From NCBI GenBank assembly GCA_000344275.1, contig AORU01000001.1:1-64000 (forward strand): 64,000 bases of DNA, read 5' to 3'. The notes below the pieces were generated by a model. The model was not told where the DNA came from, made no database searches, and saw only the letters and a program-made list of their open reading frames with translations. This document shows, one piece after another, positions 9,822-19,601 of the stretch; position 1 is the stretch's first letter, and each line of letters starts with the position of its first letter. The translations under genes were made by a program, and so were the position numbers. This stretch comes from Streptococcus oralis subsp. tigurinus AZ_3a. GTDB lineage: Bacteria > Bacillota > Bacilli > Lactobacillales > Streptococcaceae.

Positions 9822-10694
9822 ATGACGGTTCAAAAAAGAGCGCGATTTAAAAACGTATTTCTGGTATTCTTCTGTGTTTTTGTAGCTCTTTTTAGTTGGC
9901 ATAGAGCGGAAGCGAGTGACTATGATCACTATAATCCCATTGAAAAGGATGCTTCTAGCACAGGATTTGAAACCCTGCAACAGCTTAATCATGATGTTTG
10001 CGGTTGGATTAGCCTTGATGGGACCAAGGTAGACTATCCGCTTCTACAAAGTCAGGATAATGTCAAATACCTTGACCGCAATGCTTTTGGCGATTATACG
10101 ATAACAGGATCAATCTTTCTCGACTATCGCTTTAATCCCAACTTTACTGATTTTAATACCATCATCTACGGTCACTCTATGGCTTCAGGGGCTATGTTCG
10201 GCGAGATTAAGAAATTTGCTGATAAGGAATTCTTCGACCAGCATCGCTATGGTTCTATCTACTACAATGGCCGAGAACGTGGTCTTGAGATTTTTGGGAT
10301 TTTAGAAGTGGATGCCTATGATACGGAAATTTACCGAACCTTGAGTTCCAAGGATGAGGAACATCAGGCCTACTATCAGTATCTGCTGAGTAAAGCTAAG
10401 TACAAGCGAGATGTTTCCTTGACTTCAACGGACAAGATTGTTTTGTTAAGTACCTGTTTTCTTAATATTACCAACGGTCGCCATATCCTTTTAGCAAAAA
10501 TAACGGATGCACCAGTAAAAGCAGCACAGGATAAAAGTGGAGAAAGTGTTGGAACGCGTTATTTTGACCAAGGGATTCCAACGCATTGGATTTATATCCT
10601 AACCTTACTCCTTCTTATCATTGTCATCTTGCTTCTAATAGTTATTATTCTAATCATAAGACGAGATAGAAATACAAAAGAACAAAAGAAATAG
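9822..10694 (+). CDS. srtG2: Second pilus islet sortase SrtG2
   Basis: Sortase of about 290 residues, start at ATG 9822 five bases after AAGGAG. It keeps His in IIYGHSMASG, Cys in LLSTCFLNITNGR and Arg, and it closely repeats SrtG1 over the catalytic core (both have QHRYGSIYYNG). It has an N-terminal hydrophobic segment and a C-terminal membrane helix with an IIRRDRN tail. In studied PI-2 strains SrtG1 does the polymerisation and the role of SrtG2 is unclear. It is separated from srtG1 by a terminator-like hairpin and is the last gene of the islet. Confidence 0.88.
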   Translation: MTVQKRARFKNVFLVFFCVFVALFSWHRAEASDYDHYNPIEKDASSTGFETLQQLNHDVCGWISLDGTKVDYPLLQSQDNVKYLDRNAFGDYTITGSIFLDYRFNPNFTDFNTIIYGHSMASGAMFGEIKKFADKEFFDQHRYGSIYYNGRERGLEIFGILEVDAYDTEIYRTLSSKDEEHQAYYQYLLSKAKYKRDVSLTSTDKIVLLSTCFLNITNGRHILLAKITDAPVKAAQDKSGESVGTRYFDQGIPTHWIYILTLLLLIIVILLLIVIILIIRRDRNTKEQKK

Positions 10695-10726
10695 TAGACG
10701 TCGGAAGCGTTTACTATTTTTGTTTT
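10689..10726 (+). terminator. Terminator closing the pilus operon
   Basis: A 12-bp stem (AAATAGTAGACG with CGTTTACTATTT, one G-T wobble) has a 7-nt loop and a T-rich tail; it overlaps the srtG2 stop codon. Confidence 0.85.
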
Positions 10727-10771
10727 TCATGATAGAATGGATAGTGAAAATAATATCATAAGGATGATAAC

Positions 10772-11866
10772 ATGAAAAAAGCTATATTGATGATGACCTT
10801 TGGATCTCCAGAGGAGATTAGTTTTGAAGGAGTAGCAGAATTTTTTACAAACATTCGTCGTGGTGTTAGACCCCAAGACCACGAGATTCAGACCCTCTAT
10901 GACAACTACGTCCTTATCGGTGGGACGCCCTTGCAGCGGATTACAAGGGAAGAAGTTGCTTTAGTAAGAGAACGTTTAGGGGAGGAGTACGGTATCTACT
11001 TTGCCAATAAGTTTTCTCGTCCCTTTATCCCAGACGTGATCAAGCAGATGGAGTCTGATGGTATTGAAGAATGTATTTGTTTGATTTTGGAACCTCATTA
11101 TTCCTTTTACTCAGTCATGGGGTATGAAAAGTTTCTGGAAAGCCAGCAGATCCGATTTTTAGTTATTAAGGACTGGTATCAACAACAGCCTTTGCTGGAC
11201 TTCTGGACAGATGAGATTAGAAAAATTTTACGAAATGAGGTGGGAGAAGAATCTTTCAAGGTGATCTTTTCAGCCCATAGCGTCCCCATTTTTGCCTTGG
11301 ATTATGGAGATCCTTATATCGATCAGATTTTCGATAATAGCAAGCTAATTGCTGAACAACTCAGCCTAAAAGCCGATCAGTATACCAATACTTGGCAGAG
11401 CGAAAGCGACATTGGAATCCCTTGGATCAAGCCAGATGTCTTAGAATATTTACGAGAACAAAAGCAATATCCAGAGCATTACATCTTTGTCCCGATTAGT
11501 TTTATCAGTGAACATATCGAAGTCTTGTTCGATAATGATGTGGAATGTTATGAGTTGTGTCAAGAATTAGGTGTCACCTACCATCGCCTACCTATGCCCA
11601 ATACGGATAGCCGTTTAATTGACGCTTTAGTTGCTACTGTAAGAGCCAATGAAGACAAAGAATTTAAAGCTTTTCTCCCAGAAGAAGAAACTTTTGATGA
11701 GTTAGCACCTTCAGCAACTACAAAGGATATTATGGAGGAGACAGACGACCTTCAGATGCCAGAATTTGTCAAAAAACTCATTGAGAAAAAAGGCCGTGAG
11801 AATGTGAAGATGCCTTACTTGATTAAGAAAATGCTCGAAAAGGCTGGGAAGTTACCAAAAGAGTAA
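10772..11866 (+). CDS. hemH: Ferrochelatase
   Basis: Cytoplasmic enzyme that inserts ferrous iron into a porphyrin; 364 residues. Family motifs include MTFGSPEE at the N-terminus, FSAHSVP with the catalytic His, TWQSESDIG and [16 protein letters not shown]. Streptococci lack the rest of the haem pathway, so the substrate may be imported or the role may be iron removal or handling. The C-terminal ~50 residues (after EETDDLQMP) form an extra helical, Lys-rich tail. It is the right chromosomal flank of the pilus islet. The ribosome binding site is AAGGATG. Confidence 0.92.
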   Translation: MKKAILMMTFGSPEEISFEGVAEFFTNIRRGVRPQDHEIQTLYDNYVLIGGTPLQRITREEVALVRERLGEEYGIYFANKFSRPFIPDVIKQMESDGIEECICLILEPHYSFYSVMGYEKFLESQQIRFLVIKDWYQQQPLLDFWTDEIRKILRNEVGEESFKVIFSAHSVPIFALDYGDPYIDQIFDNSKLIAEQLSLKADQYTNTWQSESDIGIPWIKPDVLEYLREQKQYPEHYIFVPISFISEHIEVLFDNDVECYELCQELGVTYHRLPMPNTDSRLIDALVATVRANEDKEFKAFLPEEETFDELAPSATTKDIMEETDDLQMPEFVKKLIEKKGRENVKMPYLIKKMLEKAGKLPKE

Positions 11867-11870
11867 AGAA

Positions 11871-11903
11871 AAAAGGATTTAGCTTTAAGCTAGATCCTTT
11901 ATC
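11871..11903. terminator. Bidirectional terminator between hemH and mscL
   Basis: Stem AAAGGATTTAGCT with AGCTAGATCCTTT, loop TTA, lies between two convergent genes with an A-run on one side and a T-rich run on the other. Confidence 0.8.
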
Positions 11904-11907
11904 TGTT

Positions 11908-12294
11908 TTATTTTTTCTCAAGAAGAGCTTTGATTTCTTGAAGAACTTCAAGTTCAGTTGGAGCAGCAGGTGCTTCCTCAACCACTTCCTCTTTCTTACG
12001 AAGGCTTTGAGCTTTTTCAATACCTTTGATAACGAAGAAGAGAACTGTACCCACAACAAGGAAGTTGATAACAGCGCTCAAGAAGCTACCGTAACCAACA
12101 CCATTCCATGAAAGTTCAGCGATACGTTCAACGTTCGCAGCTTTCAAAGCTGGGTTCAAGATAAGTGGAGTGATGATATCGTTAACGAGTGAAGTTACGA
12201 TAGCACCAAAAGCAGAGGCAATGATCACACCGACAGCAAGGTCAACGACATTACCACGAAGCAAGAATTCTTTTAGGTCCTTTAACATTTTCAT
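11908..12294 (-). CDS. mscL: Large-conductance mechanosensitive channel
   Basis: Membrane channel of 128 residues that opens on hypo-osmotic shock; it forms a homopentamer. The N-terminus MKMLKDLKEFLLRGNVVDLAVGVII is diagnostic, with TM1 at about 15-45 (pore Gly/Ala pattern), TM2 at about 75-100, and a charged C-terminal helix rich in Glu. A start three codons later (MLKDL) is also possible; the chosen ATG has AAAGGA four bases upstream. It is single-gene and convergent with hemH. Confidence 0.95.
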   Translation of the reverse strand: MKMLKDLKEFLLRGNVVDLAVGVIIASAFGAIVTSLVNDIITPLILNPALKAANVERIAELSWNGVGYGSFLSAVINFLVVGTVLFFVIKGIEKAQSLRKKEEVVEEAPAAPTELEVLQEIKALLEKK

Positions 12295-12366
12295 AAATTC
12301 CTTTCCTATTTTCTAACTAATTATATCCTAAATTGTGACAAAAAGCAACCTGGATGCTTAAGGAGA

Positions 12367-12804
12367 TCAGTTGCTCCTTTTAAAAATATAGATTTTACTG
12401 AAAATATAATTAAGCACAATAATCAAGATTTGTGCTAGGATGGTTTCAACCGTATTAACCCTGTCTATATTATATTCGACAAACTGGCCAATAACATCAG
12501 GAAAGGTTGTAACGAAGATATAAGTTAAAAGAACGTCAAGTCCAAGTGTAGAGAGACGAGCTAAGAAAAACTTAACCAGGCGAGTTGGCCAATTCCTTCT
12601 CTCTTGTTTAAAGACGATTGTATCATTTGTGAGAAAGGCAAAGAGAATCCCGATAATATTTGCGAGGGCAGTTGCGAGGATTTCCTGGTGGCTGATATGG
12701 TAAATAACCAAACGTGATACAATAGAAACCAGAGTAGTAGCACCACCGAAAAATAGGTAGGAGAGGATTTCGTTATCAAAGAAAGCCTTTATTATTCTTT
12801 TCAT
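12367..12804 (-). CDS. GtrA-like membrane protein
   Basis: Small integral membrane protein of the GtrA/DPMS family, 145 residues, four predicted helices (about 15-35, 40-62, 80-100, 118-140). Members take part in moving lipid-linked sugars or in polysaccharide and teichoic-acid glycosylation; the substrate here is unknown. No Shine-Dalgarno sequence is seen before ATG 12804. An extended -10 ends only six bases before the ATG, so the message may be leaderless. It is divergent from queT. Confidence 0.85.
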   Translation of the reverse strand: MKRIIKAFFDNEILSYLFFGGATTLVSIVSRLVIYHISHQEILATALANIIGILFAFLTNDTIVFKQERRNWPTRLVKFFLARLSTLGLDVLLTYIFVTTFPDVIGQFVEYNIDRVNTVETILAQILIIVLNYIFSKIYIFKRSN

Positions 12805-12810
12805 GGTTTT

Positions 12811-12843
12811 AGTATAGCATAAAGTCCTATATTGTGCTATACT
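12811..12843. promoter_or_regulatory. Back-to-back extended -10 promoters for gtrA-like gene and queT
   Basis: TGCTATACT occurs on the plus strand (TATACT at 12838-12843, upstream of the preQ1 riboswitch) and on the minus strand (TATACT complement at 12811-12816, upstream of the GtrA gene). Neither has a clear -35 box. Confidence 0.6.
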
Positions 12844-12865
12844 GGTAAGGTTGATAGTCTCAACC

Positions 12866-12923
12866 CTTGGTGCTTAGCTTCTTTCACCAAGCATATTTTA
12901 CGCGGGAAACCGCTAAAGGAGAA
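12866..12923 (+). promoter_or_regulatory. preQ1-II riboswitch
   Basis: This matches the streptococcal preQ1-II (COG4708) consensus: CTTGGTGCTTAGC, a loop, CACCAAGCATATTTTACGCGGG, AACCGC and AAAGGAG. The P2 stem CTTGGTG/CACCAAG is perfect. The pseudoknot region ends in the AAGGAG ribosome binding site of queT, so ligand binding would hide the Shine-Dalgarno sequence and reduce translation of the transporter. Confidence 0.93.
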
Positions 12924-12926
12924 AAC

Positions 12927-13436
12927 ATGAAAAAATTAACTGTTCGTGATATGGCGGATATCGCTATTGTCGCTGCTATTTATGTGGTTTTGACCATTAC
13001 CCCACCGCTGAATGCCATTAGCTATGGTGCCTACCAGTTCCGTATTTCAGAGATGGTGAATTTTTTAGCCTTTTACAATCCTAAATATATCATCGGTGTG
13101 ACGATTGGTTGTATGATTGCAAATTTCTTTAGCTTTGGTCCAATAGATGTCTTTGTCGGCGGGGGCTCTACCCTAGTTTTCCTAAGTCTAGGTGTATGGC
13201 TTTTTAGCAAGTACAAGAAAGACTATCTGTTTAATGGTTTGATTCGAAAAGATCATTTCTTCTTTTCAATCCTCTTTTCTATTTCAATGATTACCATCGC
13301 AGCAGAACTCTATATTGTTGCAGAAGCCCCATTCTTCTTTACATGGTTCTCTACGGGGATTGGTGAGTTTGCATCACTTATCGTAGGTGCTATTTTAATC
13401 GGAAAATTAGGGCGCCGAATCGATCTAACAAGATAA
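12927..13436 (+). CDS. queT: QueT-type queuosine precursor transporter
   Basis: ECF-type S component predicted to import the queuosine precursor preQ1 or related deazapurines; 169 residues from ATG 12927, directly after the riboswitch Shine-Dalgarno. About six hydrophobic helices are visible, with the family motif ISYGAYQFRISEM near residues 30-42. Upstream in-frame sequence overlaps the riboswitch and is not used. It would couple to the shared EcfAAT module encoded elsewhere. Confidence 0.92.
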   Translation: MKKLTVRDMADIAIVAAIYVVLTITPPLNAISYGAYQFRISEMVNFLAFYNPKYIIGVTIGCMIANFFSFGPIDVFVGGGSTLVFLSLGVWLFSKYKKDYLFNGLIRKDHFFFSILFSISMITIAAELYIVAEAPFFFTWFSTGIGEFASLIVGAILIGKLGRRIDLTR

Positions 13437-13443
13437 GAAGTTT

Positions 13444-13476
13444 AAAAGCTAGATTCTTGCTAAATCTAGCTTTTTT
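13444..13476 (+). terminator. Terminator after queT
   Basis: Stem AAAAGCTAGATT with AATCTAGCTTTT, loop of about 6, then a T-run. Confidence 0.85.
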
Positions 13477-13502
13477 CATTCCATAAAATTAAAAGAGAGC
13501 GC

Positions 13503-13531
13503 TTGACAAGAACTAGGAACTATAGTATACT
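13503..13531 (+). promoter_or_regulatory. Promoter of tRNA-Thr
   Basis: TTGACA (13503-13508), 17-nt spacer, TATACT (13526-13531), 11 nt before the tRNA. Confidence 0.85.
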
Positions 13532-13541
13532 TTTTAGGTAA

Positions 13542-13614
13542 GCTGATTTAGCTCAGTTGGCAGAGCGCATCCATGGTAAGGATGAGGTCGCCGGTTCAAT
13601 CCCGGCAATTAGCA
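13542..13614 (+). tRNA. tRNA-Thr (anticodon GGT)
   Basis: A 73-nt cloverleaf. The acceptor stem is GCTGATT/AATTAGC (one G-U), the D-arm is in TAGCTCAGTTGGCAGAGC, the anticodon stem is CATCC/GGATG with a 7-nt loop holding GGT, and the T-arm is GCCGGTTCAATCCCGGC. The CCA end is not encoded. A weak terminator-like CCCCT...AAGGGTTTTT follows at 13635-13656. Confidence 0.95.
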
Positions 13615-13724
13615 TGATAGAGACGAAAAGCCCCTGATTTATAAGGGTTTTTGTTATGTCTGCCCCAAATTTTTCAAAGATATTTCTTATGCACCTGTAT
13701 AAATGAAGCAAAGAGTTTTGTCTG

Positions 13725-13753
13725 TTGACAAAAGTGACTCTATCTAGTAGAAT
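13725..13753 (+). promoter_or_regulatory. Promoter of the asd RNA
   Basis: TTGACA (13725-13730), 17-nt spacer, TAGAAT (13748-13753), giving an RNA start near 13760. Confidence 0.8.
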
Positions 13754-13759
13754 AGTAGT

Positions 13760-13903
13760 TGCGATGAGTCGATAGGTAGTCTTCGGACTGCTATTGAGCA
13801 TAAGGAGGTCATAACGCAGGAGCGGACCTTGATGAGTTGTGTGAACCTGCTCATCACATGAAGATGCCTCTTAGTCCCTGGTCGAATGGCTAGGGATTTT
13901 TAG
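13760..13903 (+). ncRNA. asd RNA motif (structured RNA upstream of asd)
   Basis: Structured stretch in the place of the asd RNA motif of lactic acid bacteria. Visible helices are ATAGGTAGTC-TTCG-GACTGCTAT (UUCG tetraloop, about 13772-13794), TGATGAG/CTCATCA, and a final TCCCT...AGGGA hairpin (13875-13896) followed by TTTTT. Having its own consensus promoter and terminator, it looks like an independent small RNA rather than a read-through leader of asd. The asd gene has a separate -10 (TATAAT, 13954-13959). The function is not known to me. Confidence 0.75.
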
Positions 13904-14004
13904 TTTTCAGAAAATATAGTCTAAAAATACTTTTCAATTTCTGTAAAAAGTAGTATAATACATATATTATAGAAATTTTTAGAAAATTCCGAAAGAGGTT
14001 ATTT

Positions 14005-15081
14005 ATGGGATATACAGTTGCTGTAGTCGGCGCGACAGGTGCTGTCGGAGCTCAGATGATAAAAATGTTGGAAGAATCAACACTTCCAATCGATAAAATC
14101 CGTTACCTTGCTTCTGCACGTTCAGCAGGCAAGACTTTGAAATTTAAAGACCAAGATATTACGATTGAAGAAACGACTGAGACAGCTTTTGAGGGTGTTG
14201 ATATTGCACTTTTCTCAGCGGGCGGTTCGACATCAGCTAAGTATGCACCATACGCAGTTCAAGCTGGAGCGGTAGTAGTGGATAACACATCTTATTTCCG
14301 TCAAAACCCAGATGTTCCTCTGGTTGTTCCAGAAGTCAATGCTCACGCACTTGATGCCCACAACGGAATCATTGCCTGTCCTAACTGTTCAACAATCCAA
14401 ATGATGGTAGCGCTTGAGCCAGTTCGTCAAAAATGGGGCTTGGACCGCATCATCGTTTCAACTTACCAAGCAGTTTCAGGTGCTGGTATGGGAGCGATTC
14501 TTGAAACACAACGTGAACTTCGTGAAGTCTTGAATGACGGTGTGAATCCACGTGATTTGCATGCGGAAATCTTGCCTTCAGGCGGTGACAAGAAACACTA
14601 TCCTATCGCCTTTAACGCTCTTCCACAAATCGATGTCTTCACTGACAATGATTACACATACGAAGAGATGAAGATGACCAAGGAAACGAAGAAAATCATG
14701 GAAGATGATAGCATCGCAGTATCTGCAACATGTGTGCGTATTCCTGTCTTGTCAGCTCACTCTGAATCTGTTTATATCGAAACAAAAGAAGTGGCACCAA
14801 TCGAAGAAGTGAAAACAGCTATCGCAGCCTTCCCAGGTGCTGTTCTTGAGGATGACGTAGCGCACCAAATCTATCCTCAAGCTGTCAATGCAGTTGGTTC
14901 ACGTGATACTTTTGTTGGTCGTATCCGTAAAGACCTAGATGCAGAAAAAGGGATCCACATGTGGGTTGTTTCAGATAACCTTCTCAAAGGTGCTGCCTGG
15001 AATTCAGTTCAAATTGCAGAAACGCTTCACGAACGTGGATTGGTTCGTCCAACAGCTGAATTGAAATTTGAATTAAAATAG
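14005..15081 (+). CDS. asd: Aspartate-semialdehyde dehydrogenase
   Basis: NADP-dependent reduction of aspartyl phosphate to aspartate semialdehyde, shared step for lysine/DAP, threonine and methionine; 358 residues. It has the Rossmann motif [12 protein letters not shown] at the N-terminus, catalytic Cys in NCSTIQM (about residue 128), and [10 protein letters not shown] and Arg/His substrate residues downstream. The ribosome binding site AAAGAGG and a TATAAT box lie upstream. It forms a likely unit with dapA, 54 nt downstream. Confidence 0.96.
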   Translation: MGYTVAVVGATGAVGAQMIKMLEESTLPIDKIRYLASARSAGKTLKFKDQDITIEETTETAFEGVDIALFSAGGSTSAKYAPYAVQAGAVVVDNTSYFRQNPDVPLVVPEVNAHALDAHNGIIACPNCSTIQMMVALEPVRQKWGLDRIIVSTYQAVSGAGMGAILETQRELREVLNDGVNPRDLHAEILPSGGDKKHYPIAFNALPQIDVFTDNDYTYEEMKMTKETKKIMEDDSIAVSATCVRIPVLSAHSESVYIETKEVAPIEEVKTAIAAFPGAVLEDDVAHQIYPQAVNAVGSRDTFVGRIRKDLDAEKGIHMWVVSDNLLKGAAWNSVQIAETLHERGLVRPTAELKFELK

Positions 15082-15135
15082 TCATATCGTTTAGGAGTTC
15101 AGATGAACTCCTTCTTTGAATAGAGAGGTGTTTTC

Positions 15136-16071
15136 ATGTCTTATCAAGATTTAAAAGAGTGTAAAATCATCACAGCCTTCATTACCCCTTTCCATGAGGA
15201 TGGTTCCATCAACTTTGATGCCATTCCAGCCTTGATTGAGCATTTATTGGCCCATCACACAGACGGCATTCTCCTAGCTGGAACGACTGCTGAGAGTCCA
15301 ACTTTGACTCACGATGAAGAGTTGGAACTCTTTGCAGCTGTACAAAAGATTGTCAATGGACGTGTTCCTTTGATTGCGGGTGTAGGTACCAATGATACGC
15401 GTGACTCCATCGAGTTTGTCAAAGAAGTAGCAGAATTTGGTGGTTTTGCAGCTGGACTTGCTATCGTACCTTACTACAACAAACCTTCTCAAGAAGGAAT
15501 GTATCAGCACTTTAAGGCAATTGCTGATGCTTCTGACTTACCTATTATCATCTATAACATTCCAGGGCGTGTAGTTGTCGAATTAACTCCAGAAACCATG
15601 CTTCGTTTGGCTGACCATCCGAATATCATTGGTGTCAAAGAATGTACGAGCTTGGCCAATATGGCTTACTTGATTGAGCACAAACCAGAAGAGTTCTTGG
15701 TCTATACTGGTGAAGATGGAGATGCTTTCCATGCCATGAACCTTGGTGCGGATGGGGTTATTTCTGTTGCCTCTCATACAAATGGGGATGAGATGCACGA
15801 GATGTTGACTGCTATTGCAGAAAGCGATATGAAGAAAGCTGCAGCTATTCAACGTAAATTCATTCCTAAAGTCAATGCCCTCTTCTCTTATCCAAGTCCT
15901 GCTCCAGTTAAGGCAGTTTTGAACTACATGGGATTTGAAGCGGGTCCAACTCGTTTGCCTCTAGTTCCAGCGCCAGAAGAAGATGCCAAACGCATTATCA
16001 AAGTTGTCGTAGATGGCGACTACGAAGCAACTAAGGCAACCGTAACAGGCGTCCTTAGACCAGATTACTAA
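15136..16071 (+). CDS. dapA: 4-hydroxy-tetrahydrodipicolinate synthase
   Basis: Condenses pyruvate with aspartate semialdehyde, first committed step of lysine/DAP synthesis for peptidoglycan; 311 residues, TIM barrel. Motifs are [42 protein letters not shown] and the Schiff-base Lys in [10 protein letters not shown] (about residue 168). It follows asd, its substrate-producing gene. Confidence 0.96.
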   Translation: MSYQDLKECKIITAFITPFHEDGSINFDAIPALIEHLLAHHTDGILLAGTTAESPTLTHDEELELFAAVQKIVNGRVPLIAGVGTNDTRDSIEFVKEVAEFGGFAAGLAIVPYYNKPSQEGMYQHFKAIADASDLPIIIYNIPGRVVVELTPETMLRLADHPNIIGVKECTSLANMAYLIEHKPEEFLVYTGEDGDAFHAMNLGADGVISVASHTNGDEMHEMLTAIAESDMKKAAAIQRKFIPKVNALFSYPSPAPVKAVLNYMGFEAGPTRLPLVPAPEEDAKRIIKVVVDGDYEATKATVTGVLRPDY

Positions 16072-16082
16072 TAAAGATAATA

Positions 16083-16112
16083 AAATCCATGACCGAATGA
16101 ACAATCATGGAT
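16083..16112. terminator. Terminator between dapA and mnmE
   Basis: Stem AAATCCATGA with TCATGGATTT, then TTTTC, between convergent genes. Confidence 0.85.
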
Positions 16113-16117
16113 TTTTC

Positions 16118-17491
16118 TTATTTTCCTAAACAGAATTGGCTAAAGAGCTGTGTAATGAGTTCATCTGGAGCAGCGTCCCCAGTGATTTCTCCGAGAATTT
16201 CCCAAGTACGGGTCAAGTCAACTTGAAGCAAATCAACTGGCATACCCAGTTCAAGACCTTGGTTAACAGCTTGTAGACTTTCAACGGCCTTTTCAATCAA
16301 GGAAATATGACGAGCATTTGACAAGTAAGTAGCATCTTGCTCGACCAAACCAGCATTTTCAAAGAAGAGGTCGTTAATACGCTCTTCGATCTTATCGATA
16401 TTTTGATTTTTAAGAACTGAAATACGGATAATATCTTCTGGTAGTTCCGAAGTTTCAATCGCTTCAGGAAGATCAGTTTTATTAAGTAGAATAATACGGT
16501 TGGTGTCCTGACTGATTTCTAAGAGTTGTCTGTCTTGTGCTGTTAGTGGTTCACTAGCATTTAGCACTAGTAGTACCAAGTCAGCTTCCTTGAGGGCTTT
16601 TCTAGAACGTTCGACACCGATTTGTTCCACGATATCATTTGTATCCCGGATACCGGCTGTATCAATTAATTTGAGAGGAACACCATTGATGTTGACGTAT
16701 TCTTCGATGACATCTCGTGTCGTACCAGCAATATCTGTAACGATAGCCTTTTCTTCACGAAGGAGATTGTTTAGAAGACTGGATTTCCCAACGTTGGGAC
16801 GGCCTATGATAGCTGTTGAAATTCCCTCACGAAGAATTTTACCACGACGAGCTGTTCTAAGGAGATTGGTTAGCAATTGCTCAAACTCCATGGTTTTCTC
16901 ACGGACGACTGCAGTAGTGGCTTCCTCAACATCGTCATACTCAGGATAGTCGATATTGACCTCAACTTGGGCAAGTGTATTGAGGATTTCTTGGCGAGTA
17001 TTATTAATGAGGTCAGAAAGAGAACCGTCCAATTGTTTGACTGCAATATTCATGGCCTTGTCTGTCTTGGCACGGATAATGTCCATTACCGCCTCAGCCT
17101 GTGTTAAGTCCACACGACCGTTTAGAAAGGCACGCTTGGTAAATTCACCCGGTTCAGCCAATCGAGATCCTTCACGGATAGCTAGCTGAAGAATTTCATT
17201 GGTCACTGCAATCCCACCGTGGGTGTTAATCTCGATAATATCCTCACGAGTGAAGGTTTTTGGAGACTTCATAGCCCCAACCATAACCTCGTCCATGACC
17301 TTACCAGTCAAAGGGTCAACGATGTGACCGTAGTTAAGAGTGTGGCTAGAAACCTGACTCAAATCTTTTCCTTTAAAAATCTTTTGCGCAATGGCAAAAC
17401 TGTCAGTTCCGCTCAGGCGGACAATACCGATAGCCCCTTCACCTAGTGGAGTAGAGATAGCAGCGATGGTATCAAATTCACGTGTAATCAT
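16118..17491 (-). CDS. mnmE: tRNA uridine-5-carboxymethylaminomethyl GTPase MnmE
   Basis: GTPase that with MnmG modifies the wobble uridine of tRNAs; 457 residues when started at ATG 17491 ([14 protein letters not shown]), which follows TAAAGGAA. An upstream in-frame start at 17548 would add 19 residues with no family support. It has the N-terminal folate-binding TrmE domain, a central G domain with [12 protein letters not shown] (about 228), DTAGIRDT and NKTD, and the conserved C-terminal CLGK. Confidence 0.96.
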   Translation of the reverse strand: MITREFDTIAAISTPLGEGAIGIVRLSGTDSFAIAQKIFKGKDLSQVSSHTLNYGHIVDPLTGKVMDEVMVGAMKSPKTFTREDIIEINTHGGIAVTNEILQLAIREGSRLAEPGEFTKRAFLNGRVDLTQAEAVMDIIRAKTDKAMNIAVKQLDGSLSDLINNTRQEILNTLAQVEVNIDYPEYDDVEEATTAVVREKTMEFEQLLTNLLRTARRGKILREGISTAIIGRPNVGKSSLLNNLLREEKAIVTDIAGTTRDVIEEYVNINGVPLKLIDTAGIRDTNDIVEQIGVERSRKALKEADLVLLVLNASEPLTAQDRQLLEISQDTNRIILLNKTDLPEAIETSELPEDIIRISVLKNQNIDKIEERINDLFFENAGLVEQDATYLSNARHISLIEKAVESLQAVNQGLELGMPVDLLQVDLTRTWEILGEITGDAAPDELITQLFSQFCLGK

Positions 17492-17596
17492 AATGTTTCC
17501 TTTAATTAATGGCTCTTTTCTTGGGAATTTCTCCAAGTCTCTTTTCAAATTGTAACAAATTTAAACTATTTCTTCAATGGATGCTACTTGGAGATT

Positions 17597-17625
17597 GAAA
17601 AAGCCTAAGCATTTCTGCTTAAGCT
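17597..17625 (-). terminator. Terminator after tautomerase gene
   Basis: On the minus strand a 9-bp stem AGCTTAAGC/GCTTAGGCT with a 6-nt loop is followed by TTTTT. Confidence 0.8.
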
Positions 17626-17628
17626 AGC

Positions 17629-17811
17629 TTATTTGGTGCGCATTTCCCCTTGTGGGAAATAAGTTCCTTCTGGCATGTCGTTGATGATGACATGGACAGC
17701 AGATTGAGGTGCTCCAGTGTTGCGGACGACTGCTTCCGTTACTTCCTTAGCAAGAGCTTTCTTTTGCTCTAGCGTGCGTCCTTCAAATAAATCGATGCGT
17801 ACAAATGGCAT
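17629..17811 (-). CDS. 4-oxalocrotonate tautomerase family protein
   Basis: Small tautomerase of 60 residues. The start is placed so that the protein begins MPFVRID, because the catalytic Pro must be residue 1 after Met removal; an upstream Met adds five residues that would block it. Arg/Phe residues typical of the family are at RIDLFEGRT and the C-terminal EGTYFPQGE. The physiological substrate is unknown. Confidence 0.9.
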   Translation of the reverse strand: MPFVRIDLFEGRTLEQKKALAKEVTEAVVRNTGAPQSAVHVIINDMPEGTYFPQGEMRTK

Positions 17812-17934
17812 AATAGCTTCCTCCACTAGTTTTTGATTTCTTCTATTTTACCACATTTTGCCGTTTAAAGCTTAAGAAAATTATGATATACTAGAATGTA
17901 GCAAAAATTTAGAAATGGACGTGAAGCAAGAAGC

Positions 17935-18525
17935 ATGGCACAGTTGTATTATCGTTATGGGACCATGAACTCTGGTAAGACGATTGAGATTCTCAAGGTG
18001 GCCTATAACTATGAGGAGCAAGGAAAAGGTGTTGTCATTATGACCTCGGCTCTGGATACGCGTGACGGTGTTGGCTACGTATCGAGTCGAATCGGTATGA
18101 AACGCCCTGCCCTTGCGATTGAGGAAACGACGGATATCTTTGGATTTATCCGTGATTTATCAGAAACACCTTACTGTGTGTTGGTTGATGAGGCTCAGTT
18201 TCTCAAACGTCACCATGTTTACGACCTAGCTCGCGTTGTGGACGAGTTAGACATACCCGTCATGGCTTTTGGTTTGAAAAATGACTTTCGCAATGAATTA
18301 TTCGAAGGTTCCAAGTATCTCTTGCTTTTAGCAGACAAGATTGACGAAATCAAGACTATCTGTCAGTATTGCAAGAAAAAGGCGACTATGGTGTTGCGTA
18401 CGCACGATGGTGTGCCAGTCTATGATGGCGAACAAATTCAGATCGGTGGAAATGAAACCTATATCTCAGTCTGCCGAAAACATTATTTTGCGCCTGAAAT
18501 CAATAAGGAGAATGAAGAAAAATGA
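17935..18525 (+). CDS. tdk: Thymidine kinase
   Basis: Type II thymidine kinase, salvage of thymidine to dTMP; 196 residues. P-loop [12 protein letters not shown] at the N-terminus, [10 protein letters not shown] (Walker B plus catalytic Glu, about residue 85) and structural-zinc cysteines in CQYCKKKA with a later CRKH. An extended -10 (TGATATACT) lies upstream. Its stop overlaps the prfA start (ATGA), so the two are translationally coupled. Confidence 0.96.
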   Translation: MAQLYYRYGTMNSGKTIEILKVAYNYEEQGKGVVIMTSALDTRDGVGYVSSRIGMKRPALAIEETTDIFGFIRDLSETPYCVLVDEAQFLKRHHVYDLARVVDELDIPVMAFGLKNDFRNELFEGSKYLLLLADKIDEIKTICQYCKKKATMVLRTHDGVPVYDGEQIQIGGNETYISVCRKHYFAPEINKENEEK

Positions 18526-19601
18526 ACATCTATGATCAACTACAAGCTGTAGAAGACCGATATGAAGAATTAGGAGAATTGCTGAGTGACCCAGATGTCG
18601 TCTCAGACACCAAGCGTTTCATGGAGCTTTCAAAAGAAGAGGCTTCTACTCGTGACACCGTAACAGCCTACCGTGAGTACAAACAAGTCCTTCAAAACAT
18701 CGTTGATGCTGAAGAGATGATTAAGGAATCAGGTGGAGACGCTGACTTGGAAGAAATGGCCAAGCAAGAGCTCAAAGATGCTAAGGCTGAAAAAGAAGAG
18801 TACGAAGAAAAACTGAAAATCTTGCTCCTTCCAAAAGATCCAAACGATGACAAGAACATCATCCTTGAAATCCGTGGAGCAGCTGGTGGAGACGAGGCAG
18901 CGCTCTTCGCTGGGGATTTGCTAACAATGTACCAAAAGTATGCGGAAGCCCAAGGCTGGCGCTTTGAAGTCATGGAAGCTTCTATGAATGGTGTCGGTGG
19001 TTTCAAAGAAGTGGTTGCCATGGTTTCTGGTCAATCTGTATATTCTAAGCTTAAGTACGAATCTGGTGCCCACCGTGTGCAACGTGTCCCTGTGACAGAA
19101 AGCCAAGGTCGTGTTCATACCTCAACTGCGACAGTTCTTGTCATGCCTGAAGTGGAAGAAGTGGAATACGATATCGATCCAAAAGACCTTCGTGTTGACA
19201 TTTACCACGCATCAGGTGCTGGTGGTCAAAACGTCAATAAGGTTGCGACTGCTGTTCGTATCGTTCACTTGCCAACCAATATCAAGGTTGAGATGCAGGA
19301 AGAACGTACCCAGCAGAAGAACCGTGAGAAAGCCATGAAGATCATCCGTGCGCGTGTTGCTGACCACTTTGCTCAGATTGCTCAAGATGAACAAGACGCT
19401 GAGCGTAAGTCTACTATCGGTACTGGTGACCGTTCAGAACGGATTCGTACTTATAATTTCCCGCAAAACCGTGTTACGGACCACCGTATCGGTTTGACCC
19501 TCCAAAAACTAGATACCATTTTGTCTGGTAAATTGGATGAAGTTGTGGATGCCTTGGTTCTTTATGACCAAACACAAAAATTAGAAGAATTAAACAAATA
19601 A
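18522..19601 (+). CDS. prfA: Peptide chain release factor 1
   Basis: Release factor for UAA and UAG; 359 residues. The GGQ loop is in [17 protein letters not shown] (about residue 230), and the codon-recognition region lies upstream of it. It starts within the tdk stop codon. The next gene, prmC, encodes the enzyme that methylates the GGQ glutamine. Confidence 0.97.
   Translation: MNIYDQLQAVEDRYEELGELLSDPDVVSDTKRFMELSKEEASTRDTVTAYREYKQVLQNIVDAEEMIKESGGDADLEEMAKQELKDAKAEKEEYEEKLKILLLPKDPNDDKNIILEIRGAAGGDEAALFAGDLLTMYQKYAEAQGWRFEVMEASMNGVGGFKEVVAMVSGQSVYSKLKYESGAHRVQRVPVTESQGRVHTSTATVLVMPEVEEVEYDIDPKDLRVDIYHASGAGGQNVNKVATAVRIVHLPTNIKVEMQEERTQQKNREKAMKIIRARVADHFAQIAQDEQDAERKSTIGTGDRSERIRTYNFPQNRVTDHRIGLTLQKLDTILSGKLDEVVDALVLYDQTQKLEELNK

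Noticed and set aside
13635..13656. Terminator directly after tRNA-Thr
   Set aside because: The CCCCT/AAGGG stem is short and imperfect; mentioned with the tRNA but not called separately.
13553..13801. Minus-strand 82-codon frame over the tRNA-Thr and asd RNA region
   Set aside because: It overlaps a tRNA and a structured RNA with no ribosome binding site; artefact of non-coding DNA.
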